Source: Enoplolaimus lenunculus (taxonomy: Eukaryota > Nematoda > Enoplea > Enoplida > Thoracostomopsidae). From it: a stretch of 64,000 nucleotides of DNA. Numbering within the stretch: position 1 is the first letter of the stretch; the number at the start of each line of letters is the position of its first letter. A program made the position numbers and the translations under genes. The notes under the pieces were generated by a model. It saw only the letters and a list, made by a program, of their open reading frames with translations. It searched no databases and was not told the origin of the DNA. Where the stretch lies: NCBI GenBank assembly GCA_030248215.1, contig JASANG010002537.1, positions 1-64,000 on the forward strand. Reading direction: 5' to 3'. Shown here piece by piece: positions 1-10,690 of this stretch.

Positions 1-162
1 GTTGACGTGTCGTTTACAATATCTGATTGGGCATTTTGGATGACGTGTACCTTGTAATTTTGGTATATAAGTTGTGTGTATTCTGAAATAGCGATCTGTC
101 TTGTTCATTATCAGTATACGTTTGTTTGCTGGTTTTCAATGTAATGTAGGTCACTTCCTACA
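1..162 (+). repeat. 5' LTR, right-hand part only
   Basis: Matches the last part of the 338 bp right LTR (from about 4409 to 4575) almost base for base and ends in the same CTTCCTACA. The first ~175 bp of this LTR lie before the window. A TATATAA at 64-70 sits where an LTR promoter TATA box would be, upstream of gag. Confidence 0.93.
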
Positions 163-164
163 AT

Positions 165-177
165 TGGTAACCCCGAG
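165..177 (+). other. Primer-binding site of the LTR element
   Basis: TGGTAACCCCGAG lies two bases after the LTR end. The TGG start pairs with a tRNA CCA end, and the ACCCCGA core is typical of gypsy-type primer sites. It is closest to the tRNA-Trp type used by CsRn1 elements, but the exact tRNA is not certain. Confidence 0.75.
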
Positions 178-317
178 TTTTTTTGCTTTGTTCCTTGATC
201 ATAGTTCTGTTTTGTGCCAGCGAAGAGTTAGCAAAGTTTTCCTTGTTTTACGGCGATTTAAATTTGACCAGCCATTTCGCAAGGATTCACACGGTAATTT
301 CAAAGATCCAAAGCACG

Positions 318-1130
318 ATGAGCCAGTCCGATTCAAAAAACGAATCAAGCGTATCAGCCGTGGCGATCAAATTACCCCCCTTTTGGCCAACTGACCCTGA
401 GCTTTGGTTTGCTCAAGTGGAAGCTCAGTTTGCTACAAGGGCTATCACCGCACAACAGACAAAATTCAATTATGTCATCGCTTCGCTTTCGCCGGAACAC
501 GCAACGGAGGTCCGAGACTTACTCATAAATCCTCCAGCGGATCAACAATACGATGTCCTGAGGGAGCAGCTCGTTAAAAGACTTTCTGCCTCAGAGCAAC
601 GTCGTCTGCAACAGCTGCTGACCGCCGAGGAATTGGGTGACCGTAAACCATCCCAGCTGCTACGTCATATGCGCCAGTTATTAGGTGCTCAATCTTCATC
701 ACTGGATGAATCGATCCTGCGTCAGTTGTTCCTTCAACGACTTCCCGCAAACGTTCAAGCGATACTGGCTGCTTCTGAAAGTCCGACGTTAGATGCAACA
801 GCCGCACTTGCCGACCGGGTCCTCGAGGTTTCTTTGCCTGTGACATCAGCAGTTCGCAGCGACGACCAGTCACTCGCCGTCGAAGTCAAGTCTTTGCGTA
901 CTGAGGTTGCGCAACTACGCAAGCAGCTATCCATGTTCAAGTCTGGTGGTCAGGGCCGATCAAGGAAACGCACGCCGACTCCAGGACGCAACAACGACAC
1001 TAATCGAAAACGAACGCCGTCGGTAAGTAGTAATGACAATCAATGCTGGTATCATCAACGGTTCGGGAACGCTGCTTCCAAGTGCAGAACTCCCTGTTCC
1101 TGGTCGGGAAACGACAGTGCGGGGAACTAG
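318..1130 (+). CDS. gag: Gag capsid/nucleocapsid protein of the LTR element
   Basis: The frame is open further upstream, but the ATG at 318 (protein starting [10 protein letters not shown]) is the natural start, about 155 bases after the LTR. The protein has the usual Ty3/gypsy capsid pattern: a [12 protein letters not shown] block near residue 30, a [20 protein letters not shown] block near residue 100 and [10 protein letters not shown] near residue 135. A basic RKRTP-rich linker follows, then a C-terminal zinc-knuckle variant, [18 protein letters not shown], spaced CX2HX9CX3C rather than the retroviral CX2CX4HX4C. It packages element RNA into virus-like particles. Pol overlaps its end in another frame, so pol is expected to be made by the read-through frameshift known for these elements. 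Confidence 0.93.
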   Translation: MSQSDSKNESSVSAVAIKLPPFWPTDPELWFAQVEAQFATRAITAQQTKFNYVIASLSPEHATEVRDLLINPPADQQYDVLREQLVKRLSASEQRRLQQLLTAEELGDRKPSQLLRHMRQLLGAQSSSLDESILRQLFLQRLPANVQAILAASESPTLDATAALADRVLEVSLPVTSAVRSDDQSLAVEVKSLRTEVAQLRKQLSMFKSGGQGRSRKRTPTPGRNNDTNRKRTPSVSSNDNQCWYHQRFGNAASKCRTPCSWSGNDSAGN

Positions 1131-4100
1131 CAACGACGAGTGGCCCCGCAAATCCCAAACAAGAAGGTCGTTTGTTTTTCGTTAAGGACCGTATTTCGGG
1201 TTCAAAGTTTCTCGTCGACACCGGCGCTCAAGTGTCAGTTTTCAAAGCAACACCACAGGACCTGCGACGTAATCAAGCGACTTCTCCACTCAAGGCTGCA
1301 AACAATACAATAATTCGCACCTATGGGCACCGCTCAGTAACATTAGACTTGGGATTAAAGCGAATTATACGATGGATATTCGTCATTGCTGATGTTGCTT
1401 TTCCAATTATCGGCGCTGATTTACTGTCTCATTTTGACTTGCTACCTGACATCAAGCGATCACAGCTTCACGATGCTATCACCTTGCTTTCAGTCAAAGG
1501 TATACCATCTCCTGTGCGAACATTGCAATTAACGACTTTAAACAACTCGCCTGCACCGATTTATCGTCACATACTTCAGGAATTTCCAAGCGTTACAACA
1601 TCAGCGAATTTCAATGCGCCCGTCAAGCATCATATTGTTCATTATATTGTGACCAAGGGTCCCCCAGTGTTCGCTCGGGCAAGACGGCTTCCTCCTGCCA
1701 AGTTAAAAATCGCCAAAGCGGAATTCGATCATATGCTCGAGCTTGGAATTATTCGTCCATCCTCAAGCAGTTATTCATCAGCCCTTCACATGGTTCCCAA
1801 GAAAAACGGCGATTGGCGGCCATGTGGCGATTACCGGGCGTTGAATAATATCACTGAACCAGATCGATATCCTATTCCAAATATTCAAGATTTTACTGCC
1901 TCATTATCGGGGACTACAATATTTTCTAAAATTGACCTTGTTCGGGCATACCATCAAATCCCCGTTGCAGCTGAAGACATACCCAAAACGGCGATCATTA
2001 CTCCATTTGGACTCTTTGAATATGTTCGAATGCCGTTCGGTTTAAGGAATGCCGCACAGACTTTTCAACGATTCATTGATAACGTTGTACGCGGCCTTGA
2101 TTTTTGTTTCGTATATCTCGACGATATTTTAGTTGCGAGCAAAGATGAATATTGTCACCAGCAGCACCTCCGGCAGCTATTTCACCGCCTCAATAAATTC
2201 GGTATTGTAATCAATCCTGAAAAATGTCAATTTGGTTTGCCGCAATTGGAATTTCTTGGTCACTATCTCGACAAAAATGGTATCAAACCACTCGATACCA
2301 AAGTCAAAGTGGTGCAAGAGTTTCCATTGCCACCATCGCGTAAAAAGTTGTTGGAATTTCTTGGTATGGTCAATTTTTACCATCGGTTTATACCCCGCTG
2401 CGCTTCAATCACTCAGCCACTGGTTGCTCTAACGGTGACAACAAAAGGTGACAAAGCAATCAAATGGACGGATGACACCAAGAAATCATTTTCTGATGTA
2501 AAGAACGCTCTTGCAAAAGCGACAATGCTAGCACATCCATTGCCGCAAGCACAACTTTGCCTCATGATTGACGCTTCCGACAACTCTGTTGGAGCGGTTC
2601 TCCAGCAACGAAGGTTGACATCACAACCTTGGGAACCACTGGGGTTTTTCTCAAAAAAACTGCAACCAAGAGAAACGCGTTACAGCACATTCGGACGAGA
2701 ACTTCTGGCCGCATATTTAGCAATCCGGCATTTTCGTTATACAGTGGAAGGCAGACCGTTCCACATTTTGACGGATCACAAGCCTTTAACGTTCGCCTTA
2801 CATTCACGCTCAGAACGATCAAACCCTCGGGAATCTCGACAATTGGATTTCATTTCCCAATTTACGTCCGATATTCGTTATGTTAAGGGCCGTGAAAACA
2901 CAACAGCCGATGCGCTATCGCGAATCGGCACAGTAACAGCATCGCCGTTAGACTACGTCGAAGTGTCACATGCTCAGCAAAACGACGAGGAATTGACGAA
3001 CCTGCGTCAGCAAGGTAACAAATCTTTGCAATTGCAAGACTGTCCTATTTCTGGTACTGATCGAACTATAGTTTGCGATTTTTCTACAGGCCGTGCGCGT
3101 CCATATGTTCCGTTACCATTCAGGCATCAAGTTTTTGACGCGCTGCATAAAATTTCACATCCGGGTATACGTGCTACTCAGAGACTAATTTTGCAACGGT
3201 TCGTGTGGCCAAATGCTAACCGCGATGTCCGAAAATGGGCGAAAACGTGTTTTCAATGTCAGCGTTCGAAAATTCAACGCCATACGTCTTCACCTCTTCA
3301 GCGTTTTACGGTGCCGGATCGACGTTTTGGCCATGTTCATATCGATATTGTTGGTCCATTTCCTCCCGTGCATGGGTTTTGTTACCTTCTCACGGCCATT
3401 GATCGTTTTACTCGCTGGCCGGAAGCATTTCCAATTGCTGACATAACCGCGGAAACAATTGCAAACACCTTAATCATCGGATGGGTTTCTCGATTCGGTG
3501 TGCCAACCTCTATTACCAGTGACCGTGGTAGACAATTTGAATGCGATTTGTTCAAACGCCTCACTTCGCTTCTCGGCGTGCGTCATTTTCGAACGACTGC
3601 ATATCATCCCGCGGCTAATGGTTTAGTCGAACGTTTTCACCGACAGCTGAAAACATCGCTCAGAGCACGAGATCTTTCGATCCCATGGATCAGAGCCTTA
3701 CCACTCGTGCTATTGGGAGCTCGAGCAGCAGTAAAACCGGATTTAAATTGTTCAGCCGCCGAAATGGTGTATGGTACAACCCTTCGACTTCCTGGTGAGT
3801 TTATTGCCGAAGCCAAAATCGAACCCTGCGATTCATCCGCGTTTGTGGAATCACTACGCAATGTTATGCGCTTCTTAAAACCAGCCCCCGACCGGCCATC
3901 CAATCGACCATTTTTCGTTCCTCGCGAGCTAAATGACTGTGAGTTTGCTTTCGTCCGCAACGACACAATCCGCAAACCGCTCCAAGCGCCGTACGATGGT
4001 CCGTTTAAGGTACTCAAACGAAATTCTAAGTATTATACGTTGCAGTACAACAACCGCAAAGAAACGGTGAATATTGACCGTCTCAAACCAGCATTTGTCG

Positions 4101-4213
4101 ATAATCCTGATTCACATGCTGGAACCATGATTACCTCCAACGACCCAGAAGTTCGGAAGACAACACGTTCCGGACGCCGAGTCCATTTTCCAGATCGATT
4201 CAAGTCACAATAA
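1043..4213 (+). CDS. pol: Pol polyprotein (protease, RT, RNase H, integrase) of the LTR element
   Basis: Single open frame of about 1056 codons overlapping the end of gag in a different phase. In order: an aspartic protease with [10 protein letters not shown] near residue 57; reverse transcriptase with [13 protein letters not shown] and the YLDDILVAS catalytic box near residue 360; RNase H starting at [13 protein letters not shown]; the integrase zinc finger (HPGIRAT...CFQCQRSK); the integrase core with D in HIDIVGPF, D in [10 protein letters not shown] and E in [10 protein letters not shown]; and a C-terminal GPFKVLKR tail block. No chromodomain was recognised. 1043 is only the first position of the open frame; translation probably enters by frameshift from gag rather than at its own start. 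All catalytic blocks are present. Confidence 0.97.
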   Translation: MLVSSTVRERCFQVQNSLFLVGKRQCGELATTSGPANPKQEGRLFFVKDRISGSKFLVDTGAQVSVFKATPQDLRRNQATSPLKAANNTIIRTYGHRSVTLDLGLKRIIRWIFVIADVAFPIIGADLLSHFDLLPDIKRSQLHDAITLLSVKGIPSPVRTLQLTTLNNSPAPIYRHILQEFPSVTTSANFNAPVKHHIVHYIVTKGPPVFARARRLPPAKLKIAKAEFDHMLELGIIRPSSSSYSSALHMVPKKNGDWRPCGDYRALNNITEPDRYPIPNIQDFTASLSGTTIFSKIDLVRAYHQIPVAAEDIPKTAIITPFGLFEYVRMPFGLRNAAQTFQRFIDNVVRGLDFCFVYLDDILVASKDEYCHQQHLRQLFHRLNKFGIVINPEKCQFGLPQLEFLGHYLDKNGIKPLDTKVKVVQEFPLPPSRKKLLEFLGMVNFYHRFIPRCASITQPLVALTVTTKGDKAIKWTDDTKKSFSDVKNALAKATMLAHPLPQAQLCLMIDASDNSVGAVLQQRRLTSQPWEPLGFFSKKLQPRETRYSTFGRELLAAYLAIRHFRYTVEGRPFHILTDHKPLTFALHSRSERSNPRESRQLDFISQFTSDIRYVKGRENTTADALSRIGTVTASPLDYVEVSHAQQNDEELTNLRQQGNKSLQLQDCPISGTDRTIVCDFSTGRARPYVPLPFRHQVFDALHKISHPGIRATQRLILQRFVWPNANRDVRKWAKTCFQCQRSKIQRHTSSPLQRFTVPDRRFGHVHIDIVGPFPPVHGFCYLLTAIDRFTRWPEAFPIADITAETIANTLIIGWVSRFGVPTSITSDRGRQFECDLFKRLTSLLGVRHFRTTAYHPAANGLVERFHRQLKTSLRARDLSIPWIRALPLVLLGARAAVKPDLNCSAAEMVYGTTLRLPGEFIAEAKIEPCDSSAFVESLRNVMRFLKPAPDRPSNRPFFVPRELNDCEFAFVRNDTIRKPLQAPYDGPFKVLKRNSKYYTLQYNNRKETVNIDRLKPAFVDNPDSHAGTMITSNDPEVRKTTRSGRRVHFPDRFKSQ

Positions 4214-4223
4214 CTTCAAATCT

Positions 4224-4232
4224 GGGGGGGGG
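4224..4232 (+). other. Polypurine tract of the LTR element
   Basis: Nine G residues five bases before the right LTR. This is the expected place for plus-strand DNA priming. Confidence 0.8.
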
Positions 4233-4237
4233 TATAC

Positions 4238-4575
4238 TGTAGCGGGCTCACGATCAGGCGACAATACTCATTTTGTAGAAGAACCAATGTTGTTTGCTGC
4301 TGACGTGGTTTACTAGGTAGATTAAACCCTACGCGTCAACAAGTAATTGGACAGTACTGAGGACGTGTCAGTAAAAATATTGTTGTTAAAATATTACTGG
4401 TGATTTACGTTGACGTGTCGTTCTACAATATTCTGATTGGGCATTTTGGATGACGTGTACCTTGTAATTTTGGTATATAAGTTGTGTGTATTCTGAAATA
4501 GCGATCTGTCTTGTTCATTATCAGTATACGTTTGTTTGCTGGTTTTCAACTTAGTAATGTAGGTCACTTCCTACA
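4238..4575 (+). repeat. 3' LTR
   Basis: Begins TGTAGCGGGC just after the polypurine tract and ends CTTCCTACA, giving the TG...CA ends expected of an LTR of 338 bp. Its right portion repeats bases 1-162. Confidence 0.93.
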
Positions 4576-4650
4576 TATATATCGGGACATGGTAGAAAAG
4601 TTTCGCAATTAAGGACACAAGGTTGACAGAGAGCCTATTTATTCAAAGTC

Positions 4651-4819
4651 GGGCGGGGTCAATGTAAAGAACAGCGCCGTAAACAGTAGTATAAGCAAAA
4701 AATTTTAAGCCTACTCCTACGCATAAGCATAAGAATAAAGGTTTATACCAGGGTACAACCGGAAGTCTGTTTCCGACTCCGGCTCCGGCAGAAAATCGAC
4801 CTCCGGCTCCGGCTCCGGA
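4651..4819 (+). repeat. Tandem duplicate of a MITE/MITE junction
   Basis: This 169 bp stretch is repeated directly at 4820-4980 with few changes. Each unit holds the left half of the telomere-like MITE (GGGGTC..TGTAAAGAACAG to the GCATAAG units), then GGTTTATA, then the left end of a second MITE (CCAGGGTACAACCGGAAG). Because the junction is inside the duplicated unit, the duplication came after the second MITE inserted. Confidence 0.85.
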
Positions 4820-5364
4820 GGGCGGGGTCTATGTAAAGAACAGCGCCGTAAACAGTAGTATAAGCAAATTTTTAAGCCTACTCCTACGCATAAGCGAAAG
4901 AATAAAGGTTTATACCAGGGTACAACCGGAAGTCTGCTTCCGGCTCCGACTCCGGCTCCGGAAGAATTTTTGCCGGAGGTTCCTTCAATTTTGGTAGTAC
5001 AATTTTTCACAGAATTTAGCAAAATTTATCTGTTTAGTGTGTTTCGCTTTACTTTTGTCACAATTTTAAGAAGAGAATTTCCGAGATTTTCCAGAAAATT
5101 AACGTAAAACTAAACAACTTAACAACATATTGCAGATATTGGCTAAAATTAACTAATTATTCATCATTTTTACTGCATAATTTCGCCTCACCTCCGGCTC
5201 CCGCAAGTTTCGTTGACCTCCGGTTCCGGCTCAGGTATTTTTAACCTCCGGTTGCACCCTGGTTTATACGTAAGCCTAAGCCTAAGCAAAAAATAGTCCT
5301 AGGCTTAAGCTTGCTCTATATAGTCCCACCGAAAAACTTTGCGCCCTTGAACTTTACATGAACC
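4820..5364 (+). mobile_element. Telomere-like MITE (family 1), split by another MITE
   Basis: The left part (4820-4914) has the family end and degenerate GCCTAA/GCATAA units. The right part (5263-5364) continues with CGTAAGCCTAAGCC, AAAAAATAGTC, the TTAAGCTT block and the terminal TTTACATG. A family 2 MITE occupies 4915-5262 between them. Confidence 0.85.
4915..5262 (+). mobile_element. MITE family 2 (CCAGGGTGCAACCGGAGG ends), inserted in MITE family 1
   Basis: The ends are inverted: CCAGGGTACAACCGGAAG on the left and the complement of CCAGGGTGCAACCGGAGG on the right. TTTATA flanks both sides (4909-4914 and 5263-5268) as a probable target duplication. Both ends carry runs of CCGGCTCCGGCTCCG; the middle is AT-rich. 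There is no reading frame for a transposase, so it is non-autonomous. Confidence 0.85.
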
Positions 5365-5580
5365 CAAATCCGTAAGGTTGAGAGTTATTATATAAAGGTT
5401 ATAAATCCCTCTATCCGTTTCCTATGTAATCCGGTGCGTAGAAACGCCGCGAAACTACTGTTATTTTATGCTCATATGTATATTATTATATTATGTAAAT
5501 AGCTTTAAAACCATTCAGTCTTCAATACCGACATGCTGTATAACTGTGATTCTGATGGAGCCGAATTTGACTTAGCTTTT
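5365..5580. other. AT-rich spacer, nothing recognised
   Basis: No conserved frame or repeat structure seen. Confidence 0.5.
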
Positions 5581-5640
5581 GCAGTCCCATAGAGCCTATT
5601 TCGGAGAGAGTCAATTTGACTCACCATTTTTTGCAGTGTA
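5581..5640. mobile_element. Half copy of MITE family 3 (CACTGCAAAAAATGGTGAGTC end)
   Basis: Ends TCAATTTGACTCACC...TTTTTTGCAGTGTA, the same end as both arms of the full copy at 54339-54539 and nearly identical to 16201-16260. Only one arm is present. Confidence 0.75.
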
Positions 5641-6639
5641 AGGCCCTTTGACTGTTTTCCTCTTGACGTAGGAATTGGTCTTCCGAGAACACCAGCTCTC
5701 AAACGAAGGTTTAGATCGCACCAAACTGGCACTGCCTATGTACAAAAAACACAAATCTGTTACGTGCATTTTGCAAATATTTTCAGATCTGTAATGCGCA
5801 CAAGCTGTTTGGAACATAAAAATACACAAATGACAGAAGTTTTAGCTTTGAACAATAATTATGCGTAGACAGTTTAAATTAGCTAAAAGCACAAGTTGAT
5901 ACGGATGCAATTAGCTAAAAATACGTGAAAATGGAATTTTTTCACGCTTCAAACGTTAACTGCATATATGTTCACTGCGGTAACTTTAGAACTTTTCGGC
6001 ATTAAAGTTTTGAAAATTAGAGCCCGCTTTTTAAATTATATTGATTCAGGGGCGTACCGAAAAGGGGGGCGGCCACACCATGCTTCACACCTGGGTTCTC
6101 ACTTGCATCACACGCGAGTTTTTTTTTTTGCTGTGAAAATTTGAAAAATTTTGCCTGCGGAGCTGTTCAAAGGAAAACGTTCAAATCACATTTACAAATT
6201 TGACAAGCTCAAAACTAAAGATAGTAATAAAAATTGTTGCAAAGTTTTACAATTACCCCAGCTCTAGACCGGGCACGTTTCAATTTAGTAATTTAGGCGC
6301 TGTAGTTTATGAAATGAACCATTTTGAAACTGTTGCAGAGAGATGCGTGTGCACGCGGCGAACAATTCAACCTGGTCCGGTTACCCAGCTCGCCAAAAAT
6401 TTACATGACCTAAAAGAGAATATTGAAATTGGGCTCGGAATCGGCCGGTTTAGCGTGGCCAATCTCATATATCCCATCAATAAATTAAGATCCGTCACTA
6501 CTAAAGGGTTATACGTATACTTTTGGGTGGAAACCAAGGTATGGACATGGACCTGGTAGGATGCAGCCCCAATCCAAATTCCTCAGCACGCCACTGTATC
6601 GATTTTAGCACGTGTATTTAGGAGTTTAGATTCTAATTT
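5641..6639. other. No supported gene
   Basis: A 119-codon open frame at 6200-6559 (+) has no recognisable domain, no start context and no splice support, and it runs into repeat-like sequence near GGGGCGTACC (6052). I do not call it a gene. Confidence 0.5.
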
Positions 6640-6775
6640 CGTTCGTAGTCAGAATACTTTTTTTGCTTTGGCTTAGGCATTAGGCTTAGCTATGAGCTCA
6701 TTCTTAAGCTTAGGCTTAGGCTTAGTTATATGCTTATACGATGCCTACTATATACTGTTCCACGGGTGTTTCAGT
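6640..6775 (-). mobile_element. Telomere-like MITE (family 1), degraded copy
   Basis: Shows TTTTTTTGCTTTGGCTTAGGC, then TTAGGCTTAGC units and ATGCTTATACGATGCCTACTATATACTGTTCC, the internal layout of the family in reverse orientation. Both outermost ends are worn away. Confidence 0.7.
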
Positions 6776-7134
6776 GAATTATGTGTTTGTAGTTAATGTA
6801 TGCAACTTAAAAATTTATGCAACAAATTTGAGAATTTTTGTAAGAATTTCTTTCAAATTTTCAGTAATTTTTAGATAATGGCTGGGTTTTTGAGTGAATT
6901 ATGTGTTTGTAGTTAATAAATGCAACTTAAAAATGTATGCAACGAATTTGATAATTTTAATAAGAATTTCTTTAAAAATTTCAGAGCTTTTTAGATAATG
7001 GCTGGGTTTTTGAGTCAATTATGTGGTTGTACTTTAAATACAACTTAAAATTTTTGCAACGATTTTGAAATATTTTGTTAGAATATCCTACAAAATTTCA
7101 GAAATGTTTAGATAACGGCTGGGTTTTTCAGTGA
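6768..7134. repeat. Minisatellite, about 120 bp unit, three copies
   Basis: GAATTATGTGTTTGTAGTTAAT, GCAACTTAAAAAT and TTTTTAGATAATGGCTGGGTTT recur at about 6776, 6896 and 7016, with slow divergence from copy to copy. AT-rich and non-coding. Confidence 0.85.
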
Positions 7135-7462
7135 ACCTAACGTTGAGGTAAAATTAACCGTTGGCATAAAACTAACTATCGGGGTGAAACCAACCGTTTG
7201 AGTGAAAGCAACCGTTGCAGTGAAACCGGCTGTTGAGGTGTAACAAATCGTTGGGGTGAAACTTCGTGAAACAATCATTTCGGGTGAGCGCAGCCGTTGG
7301 AGTGAACCAAATCTCTGGTGTAAAACCAACTGATTTAACGAAACCGACTACTAGAGTGAAACCAATCACTGCGTCAAACCGGTCAATGGGGTGAAACGGA
7401 TCGTTGGTTTGCGAGGGGGGTCGTTGCTGTGAAATTAAACCGTTATGGATGAAACCAACGCT
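7135..7462. repeat. Degenerate 18-bp tandem array
   Basis: About 18 imperfect units of a motif like CGTTGGGGTGAAACCAAC run directly on from the previous array. Open frames read from it on the minus strand (GFTPTVSFT-like repeats) are a by-product of an 18-bp unit divisible by three and have no start, domain or splice support. Confidence 0.85.
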
Positions 7463-8430
7463 GGGAAAACTAGCGGATCCAAAGAAGAACGGGAAGGCGA
7501 ACGCCCCCGTCAGAATTCCCTACCCTACAACTTTTCCCCTCAGAAATTTCCTGCAGATATTTTTTGTGTTAAAGTGGTAAGGTATATTTCTTACGTTTTC
7601 TCATCAGAAAATTTTTTGTATAAAACACAATTTTGCCCGCAGAATTTTTTGTAATAAAATAGTAAGCTCCCTACCTTACAATTTTTGCGTTTCATAACAT
7701 TTTCCGGCCCGCCACCCCCCGGTCAAAAACATTTGGATCCGCCTCTGGGTACGGATAAATTTAACATTGGGTTTAGAGGATAAACCGTATGTGAGAACAA
7801 TACCTGTAGCGAATGTGTAAATATGAAATATGTTGTGTATTACACAACTGTGAACCCTCAACACAGCAGATTGTCCAATAAGTTAACATTGAAACAGAAT
7901 TTCAAAATATTGCTTAACAAAGTTTTTCATAAGGAAGAAGGTAAAGTCATTCCACGAATATCGCCTGTTATAAAATCATTAATCTAATTTTAGGCGGACC
8001 GTATGATAGCCCAACTACAAAAAAGGAACTAGGGTGTTGCTATGAATAAATGGTCTCTAAGAAATGCCACTTGACATATTGCAGTATTCCCGGTGTTAAA
8101 CATTTTGGTGCAAGACAAAAATTTGAGAGAGAATATATTCAACCGTTAAAATTTAATAGTTCTTATAATTGTGCGTTGCAAGCAAACAATACAAAGCAAA
8201 ACTTTTCTTGTTTTGACGTCTTTCCAAGTTGATTCTCTGCGCGTTTGAATAAAAAGTGAGTATTTTGACACGAGTAAACCAGGGTAACTTTATAACATAC
8301 AAATAAGTGCAAAAATTAGTGTTTTCTGAATAAAGTATTTTTCGATAAAGCTTGGTTAATACCAAAAATAAACAAATCGATTAGTTTTATCGGAAAAAAT
8401 TTTCAATTGCTGTCTTTAAAATGTTTTCTT
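7463..8430. other. No gene seen
   Basis: AT-rich sequence with a GGCCCGCCACCCCCCGG island at 7710 that looks like the end of a hAT-type repeat. Nothing else is supported. Confidence 0.5.
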
Positions 8431-8694
8431 TTATTTGTGACTTTTTTCTCGATACGAATTCCACATTTCTGTTGCCCATGGAAGTGCTTCGTAGCGTTTT
8501 GACTCCAGCTTCAAATCGGATGCACCTTGTCGAGCGTGAAGCACCATACGACTGAATTGCTGGTTGCAGTGGTAAACGCACTGCTCAATTTGGGCTTCGC
8601 ATTTGTGCTTGCAAATTCCACCGTCGCTATTCACCGGTTGACAAAACAAAATAATGGCGTACATTGTATACACAATGAATAGTATTTGTTGCAT
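8431..8694 (-). CDS. Small secreted cysteine-rich protein, member A
   Basis: An 87-residue single-exon frame starting at ATG 8694. Residues 1-23 form a signal peptide (MQQILFIVYTMYAIILFCQPVNS), with probable cleavage after NS. The mature part begins DGGICKHKCEAQIEQCVYHC, giving CX3CX6CX3C, then NQQFSR, a basic helix-like stretch and a tryptophan-containing tail (LPWATEMWNSY). The gene at 12801-13043 shares signal peptide, cysteine spacing, the QIE.CV.HC.QQ core and the tail tryptophans, so the two are paralogues. That conservation is the main evidence that both are real. The TAA stop sits inside CAAATAAAAG, so the poly(A) signal overlaps the stop. Four cysteines would allow a two-disulphide helical hairpin. 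Function unknown; I do not recognise the family. Confidence 0.72.
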   Translation of the reverse strand: MQQILFIVYTMYAIILFCQPVNSDGGICKHKCEAQIEQCVYHCNQQFSRMVLHARQGASDLKLESKRYEALPWATEMWNSYREKSHK

Positions 8695-10029
8695 GGTTAA
8701 TATACGTTGCGGCAGAATTTATTTTAAGTTTTATGAAGCTGTCCTAAAGTGTAAAATATAATCTCTAAGAGGCGGGGCACAGTTGCCGTTGCAGCTGACA
8801 CCCCTGAGAATTAGAAATTGTGTCAAAAACGAAATATTATTTCGAACGCTTTTTTGTCGTTTTAAGTAGCATCTTTCGCAACTCTTTTTGCCAAGTGGAG
8901 AAATTCCAAACCAAATCGCAAGTATAAACGAAAACGCTGCTAAATCAATGCCTTCTAGTGTTTGTCAAAGTGTTATAAAACACTTATTTCAAAACATAAA
9001 AAGCCTTCTGTATTTTTGACACGATTCCTCAAGCACTAGGGGTATATTTTGTGGATTATATACACAAGTCTCAAACCATGATCTTATATATGCTAAAGAA
9101 CTCTGAACAAAACATCAATGATATAACTATATAACCGTCTATAAACAATAGTTTTTAAGACAGTAATCGCAATTGGACTGACGGGCTGTTAGCAAATGTT
9201 TTTTGTTGTCTGGTTTTATGACAAATTCCAAGGAAAAATGATGCCGTATGGTAGGTAGTTTGGCTTTGCTCGTACACGTAGTCTACGTAGTATTAAAATT
9301 CGGAAATTTTGCTGTTATTGAACTCGAAATGCTTGCGACGGCCGCGACAAGAATACTGTTCAGTTGATCATTGTGAAATTTCAACATTTCAACTCTTTAT
9401 CACTTATCACAAAGCACAGCAACTGCACAAAACTGCCATCATAGTTCAAGAAATCATGTCAAAAAACGAAACGCTTTTGGTGTTTTGAAAAAGGCGTTTA
9501 TATTGATGCTAGAATACTTTTTTTGACAATTCATGCTTACAAGTGTTCACTAATAATTGCGTTTAATTTTCACTGTTTGAACTGCGAAGTGTTTAAAATA
9601 GTATTTTTACACCGTTTTCAAGCTAGAGTATACCGGTACGCTACGTTAACGTCTGAGTAAAATAGTTTGCTACAGTTTGACAAAACAATATGAAGGACTT
9701 CAAAATATATAAAATTATGGTCATAGCCAGGATATTTGATTTGGGGACGGCCACACCAGTGGTATATTGTTTACAGATTTATAGCTTAATCAATTGATGT
9801 TGGTTTATTGAAATAAAGTTTTTTCAAAACAACTGAAGGGGCCACGGCTCCATTGGCTCCCCTCTATGACTACGCAATTGCTTATTATCTGGTTGCTCTC
9901 AAAATATAACACAAATACGACAAGCGTATTTTATATGGACCAAAACCTTCCGTTGGAAAAGGACACGTGCATTTTGAAATTTTACAGTTTTAAAGTTATA
10001 AAACGATAAAATATCTAAAGCCACACACA
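8695..10029. other. Intergenic, no gene seen
   Basis: The first ~100 bp may hold the promoter of the minus-strand gene ending at 8694. Further on there is only AT-rich DNA with worn repeat pieces such as GGGGACGGCCACACC at 9745 and GGGGCCACGGCTCC at 9839. Confidence 0.5.
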
Positions 10030-10690
10030 AAATAAATTGTTTTTATTCAAGAAATATTGTCTGAAATTTAAGACAATTATGTCTTGATACGGACTCCAAA
10101 CATGTACGTTTTGAATTCAAGACTTTTAGTTCTTAAATTTTTCAGAAACATGGGTCTGAAACGTTTTAGACTAAAAGTGTGAAATTTAAAACTTTGTTTC
10201 ATGAACGTTTAAGACAACTATTTTTGAAATATAAGGCAAACATTTCTGAAACATAAGACGAATATGTCTGAAATACACGACAAATGTTTTCCAGAGAACG
10301 ACTTCAAAATTGGGAGATAAAGCTCAACCATACCGTAGTTTTACAACCTAAGATACGTCCAAGACATAAACTTAGGTTGGAGGTAGCCTATGCTCATCCA
10401 GAAATATCCTTAAAATTTGATTATTTAAATACACTTCTACGAATATAAACTGAGCAACTTTTTTACATACGTAAAAATTAGAAAATTAGTCTTGAATATA
10501 AGACAGCTATTTCTTGAAATGAAGAAATCTATGTCTAAAAAATTGGCAACAGTAATTTTGTAAATATAAGATATTTTTGTTTTAACCGTTTCAGACATGA
10601 ATTTCTGAGCTGTTTAAGGCTATTGATGTCCGAAATACAAGACATTTTTACGTCTTTAAAATTTAAGAAAGTATGAGTATTGAAATTTCA
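10030..10690. repeat. Degenerate AAGACA/TGTCTT-rich repeat
   Basis: Short motifs of the type TTTCTGAAATATAAGACA recur some twenty times in both orientations. Part of the stretch (about 10060-10170) aligns with 32645-32815 read in reverse, including CTTGATACGGACTCC and GAATTCAAGACT. It is therefore an interspersed element and not random AT-rich DNA. Confidence 0.75.

Larger units (their letters stand above)
1..4575 (+). mobile_element. Ty3/gypsy LTR retrotransposon, looks whole, 5' end cut by window edge
   Basis: Seen: a partial left LTR (1-162), a tRNA-primer site right after it, a gag frame (318-1130), an overlapping pol frame (to 4213) in a different phase, a G-rich polypurine tract (4224-4232) and a full right LTR (4238-4575). 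Pol order is protease, reverse transcriptase, RNase H, integrase, the Ty3/gypsy (Metaviridae) order. The two LTRs differ only by a few small changes over the 160 bp that can be compared, so the insertion is recent. The Gag cysteine/histidine box (CX2HX9CX3C) and the primer site resemble the CsRn1 clade; that placement is inference. No envelope frame is present. The left flank is outside the window, so the target duplication cannot be tested. Confidence 0.96.

Noticed and set aside
6200-6559. 119-codon plus-strand frame as a gene
   Set aside because: No domain, start context, splice support or paralogue in the window.
7135-7462. CRISPR-like repeat array
   Set aside because: Units are contiguous and degenerate with no unique spacers, and the DNA is animal.
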